From the NCBI GenBank assembly GCA_030043595.1, contig JASHXJ010000605.1, positions 1 to 6,291 of the forward strand: 6,291 nt of DNA, given 5' to 3'. A program made the position numbers and the translations under genes. Origin of the DNA: Trebonia sp. (GTDB taxonomy: Bacteria > Actinomycetota > Actinomycetes > Streptosporangiales > Streptosporangiaceae). The stretch's first letter is position 1, and each line of letters starts with the position of its first letter. Positions 5,802 to 6,291 of this stretch are shown here, one piece after another. The notes below the pieces were generated by a model. That model was not told the DNA's origin. It did no database searches and was given only the letters and a program-made list of their open reading frames with translations.

Positions 5802-5817
5802 ATGTTACGCGTAACAG
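5802..5817. promoter_or_regulatory. Palindromic operator, PadR-type, overlapping the zinc-finger gene -10
   Basis: TGTTACGCGTAACA at 5803-5816 is a perfect 14-bp palindrome. Read from 5802 it is ATGT-N8-ACAG, seven of eight bases of the PadR consensus ATGT-N8-ACAT. On the minus strand the same bases contain TAACAT (5807-5802), a TANNNT -10 box ending 6 nt before the ATG at 5795. A protein bound here would block that promoter. A padR gene starts 112 bp away. No good -35 was found for the minus-strand promoter. TetR-type repressors bind similar palindromes, so the binder is inferred. Confidence 0.5.
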
Positions 5818-5879
5818 CGTGGAACGGGCGGGCGCCGAAGGCAAACATCGGCGGAACAGTGGGTATCCACCCGCCAACG

Positions 5880-5928
5880 CTGGAAACTCGCGATATGCCG
5901 CGATATACTCGGTGCTGAGTGATCGAGA
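5880..5928 (+). promoter_or_regulatory. padR promoter with tandem 10-bp repeat and inverted repeat
   Basis: TATACT (5904-5909) is a near-consensus -10, with a partial -35 CTGGAA (5880-5885) 18 bp upstream; transcription would start near 5916. CGCGATAT occurs twice, at 5889-5896 and 5899-5906, exactly 10 bp apart, filling the spacer and running into the -10. Downstream, ACTCGGTGCTGAGT (5907-5920) is an inverted repeat with one G-T mismatch. These are plausible autoregulatory sites but match no consensus I know. Confidence 0.45.
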
Positions 5929-6291
5929 GTGAGTAATCAACGCCCCGCTGCTGTTCCGCCACGGGTACCGGACGCCGGCCGCCAGCGGGACGCGCGGCCG
6001 CGCCCGCTGCCGCGCACGCCCATCGCCCTGTCGGTGCTGAACCTGCTGAACGAGCGGCCGATGCATCCGTATGAGATGCGGTCGCTGATGCGCGAGCGCG
6101 GCCATGACCGGGGCTTCGCGATCAGGGAATCGTCGGTCTACGACACGGTGACCCGGCTCGCGGACCGCGGTTTCATCGAGCCGGTTGAGGTGAACCGGGA
6201 GGGCCGCCGGCCCGAGCGCACCGTGTACGCGATCACGGAGGCCGGACGCGATGAGCTGATGGTCTGGCTGCGAGAGCTCACCAGCCAGCCG
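5929..6291 (+). CDS. PadR family transcriptional regulator, 3' end cut by window edge
   Basis: 121 codons are visible without a stop. After a Pro/Arg/Ala-rich extension of about 28 residues, the winged helix-turn-helix of PadR repressors begins at PRTPIALSVLNLL (28-40). It continues with HPYEMRSLM (46-54), the recognition-helix stretch RESSVYDTVTRLADRGFIE (66-84) and the wing GRRPERTVYAITEAGRDEL (92-110), matching the family's G-x-RP-x-[KR]-x-Y-x-[IL]-T-x-x-G pattern. The C-terminal dimerisation helices are just beginning at the edge (VWLRELTSQP). PadR proteins are dimeric repressors that usually respond to small molecules and control their own gene plus a neighbour. An in-frame TGA at 5920-5922 excludes any earlier start, and the next GTG lies inside helix 1, so GTG 5929 is well supported. 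The ribosome binding site is weak (GATCGAGA). It diverges from the zinc-finger gene. Confidence 0.9.
   Translation, partial: MSNQRPAAVPPRVPDAGRQRDARPRPLPRTPIALSVLNLLNERPMHPYEMRSLMRERGHDRGFAIRESSVYDTVTRLADRGFIEPVEVNREGRRPERTVYAITEAGRDELMVWLRELTSQP

Noticed and set aside
5859..5870. Small inverted repeat GTGG-GTAT-CCAC in the padR spacer
   Set aside because: A 4-bp stem is too short to separate from chance in this composition.
5675..5962. Minus-strand frame of 95 codons over the padR/zinc-finger spacer
   Set aside because: It overlaps the zinc-finger gene in another frame and covers the regulatory spacer; no ribosome binding site or family resemblance.
1..6291. Search for CRISPR arrays, tRNA or rRNA genes, insertion sequences and attachment sites
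   Set aside because: No regularly spaced repeats, transposase motifs, terminal inverted repeats or tRNA-like folds were seen.

Overview
The window comes from a high-GC actinobacterium. GC is roughly 70% by eye, codons end mostly in G/C, and GTG starts are common. The gene order dacB / ppa (divergent), with a DUF2342-type zincin and tilS following dacB, is the chromosomal arrangement known across Actinomycetota, including Mycobacterium and Streptomyces. A Streptosporangiales-like host would fit, but the sequence alone cannot fix the genus.

Left part (1-3471), conserved core: on the minus strand, dacB (PBP4-type D-Ala-D-Ala carboxypeptidase) is followed by a zinc-dependent metalloprotease-like protein with HEETH and EGHGDYV motifs. 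The first 34 codons of tilS (tRNA-Ile lysidine synthetase) then run off the left edge. Gaps are short (69 and 62 bp), so this looks like one operon. Diverging from it is ppa, a family I inorganic pyrophosphatase with every expected active-site residue visible.

Middle part (3472-5082), accessory genes: a minus-strand soluble, helical TPR-like protein of unknown function converges on ppa with only 15 bp between stops. Across an AT-rich divergent spacer of 180 bp lies a plus-strand GNAT acetyltransferase of the phosphinothricin/methionine-sulfoximine acetyltransferase type, whose promoter geometry suggests a leaderless mRNA.

Right part (5079-6291): a minus-strand protein of 238 aa has an N-terminal four-cysteine zinc finger followed by a helical domain with a HEPN-reminiscent RNRMGY...H segment. 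It is divergent from a PadR-family repressor cut by the right edge. The 133-bp spacer between them holds a perfect 14-bp palindrome that nearly matches the PadR operator consensus ATGT-N8-ACAT and overlaps the predicted -10 box of the zinc-finger gene. It also holds a tandem 10-bp repeat at the padR promoter. The most interesting hypothesis is therefore a small PadR-controlled module built around an uncharacterised zinc-finger/HEPN-like protein. No RNA genes, insertion sequences or CRISPR arrays were seen.
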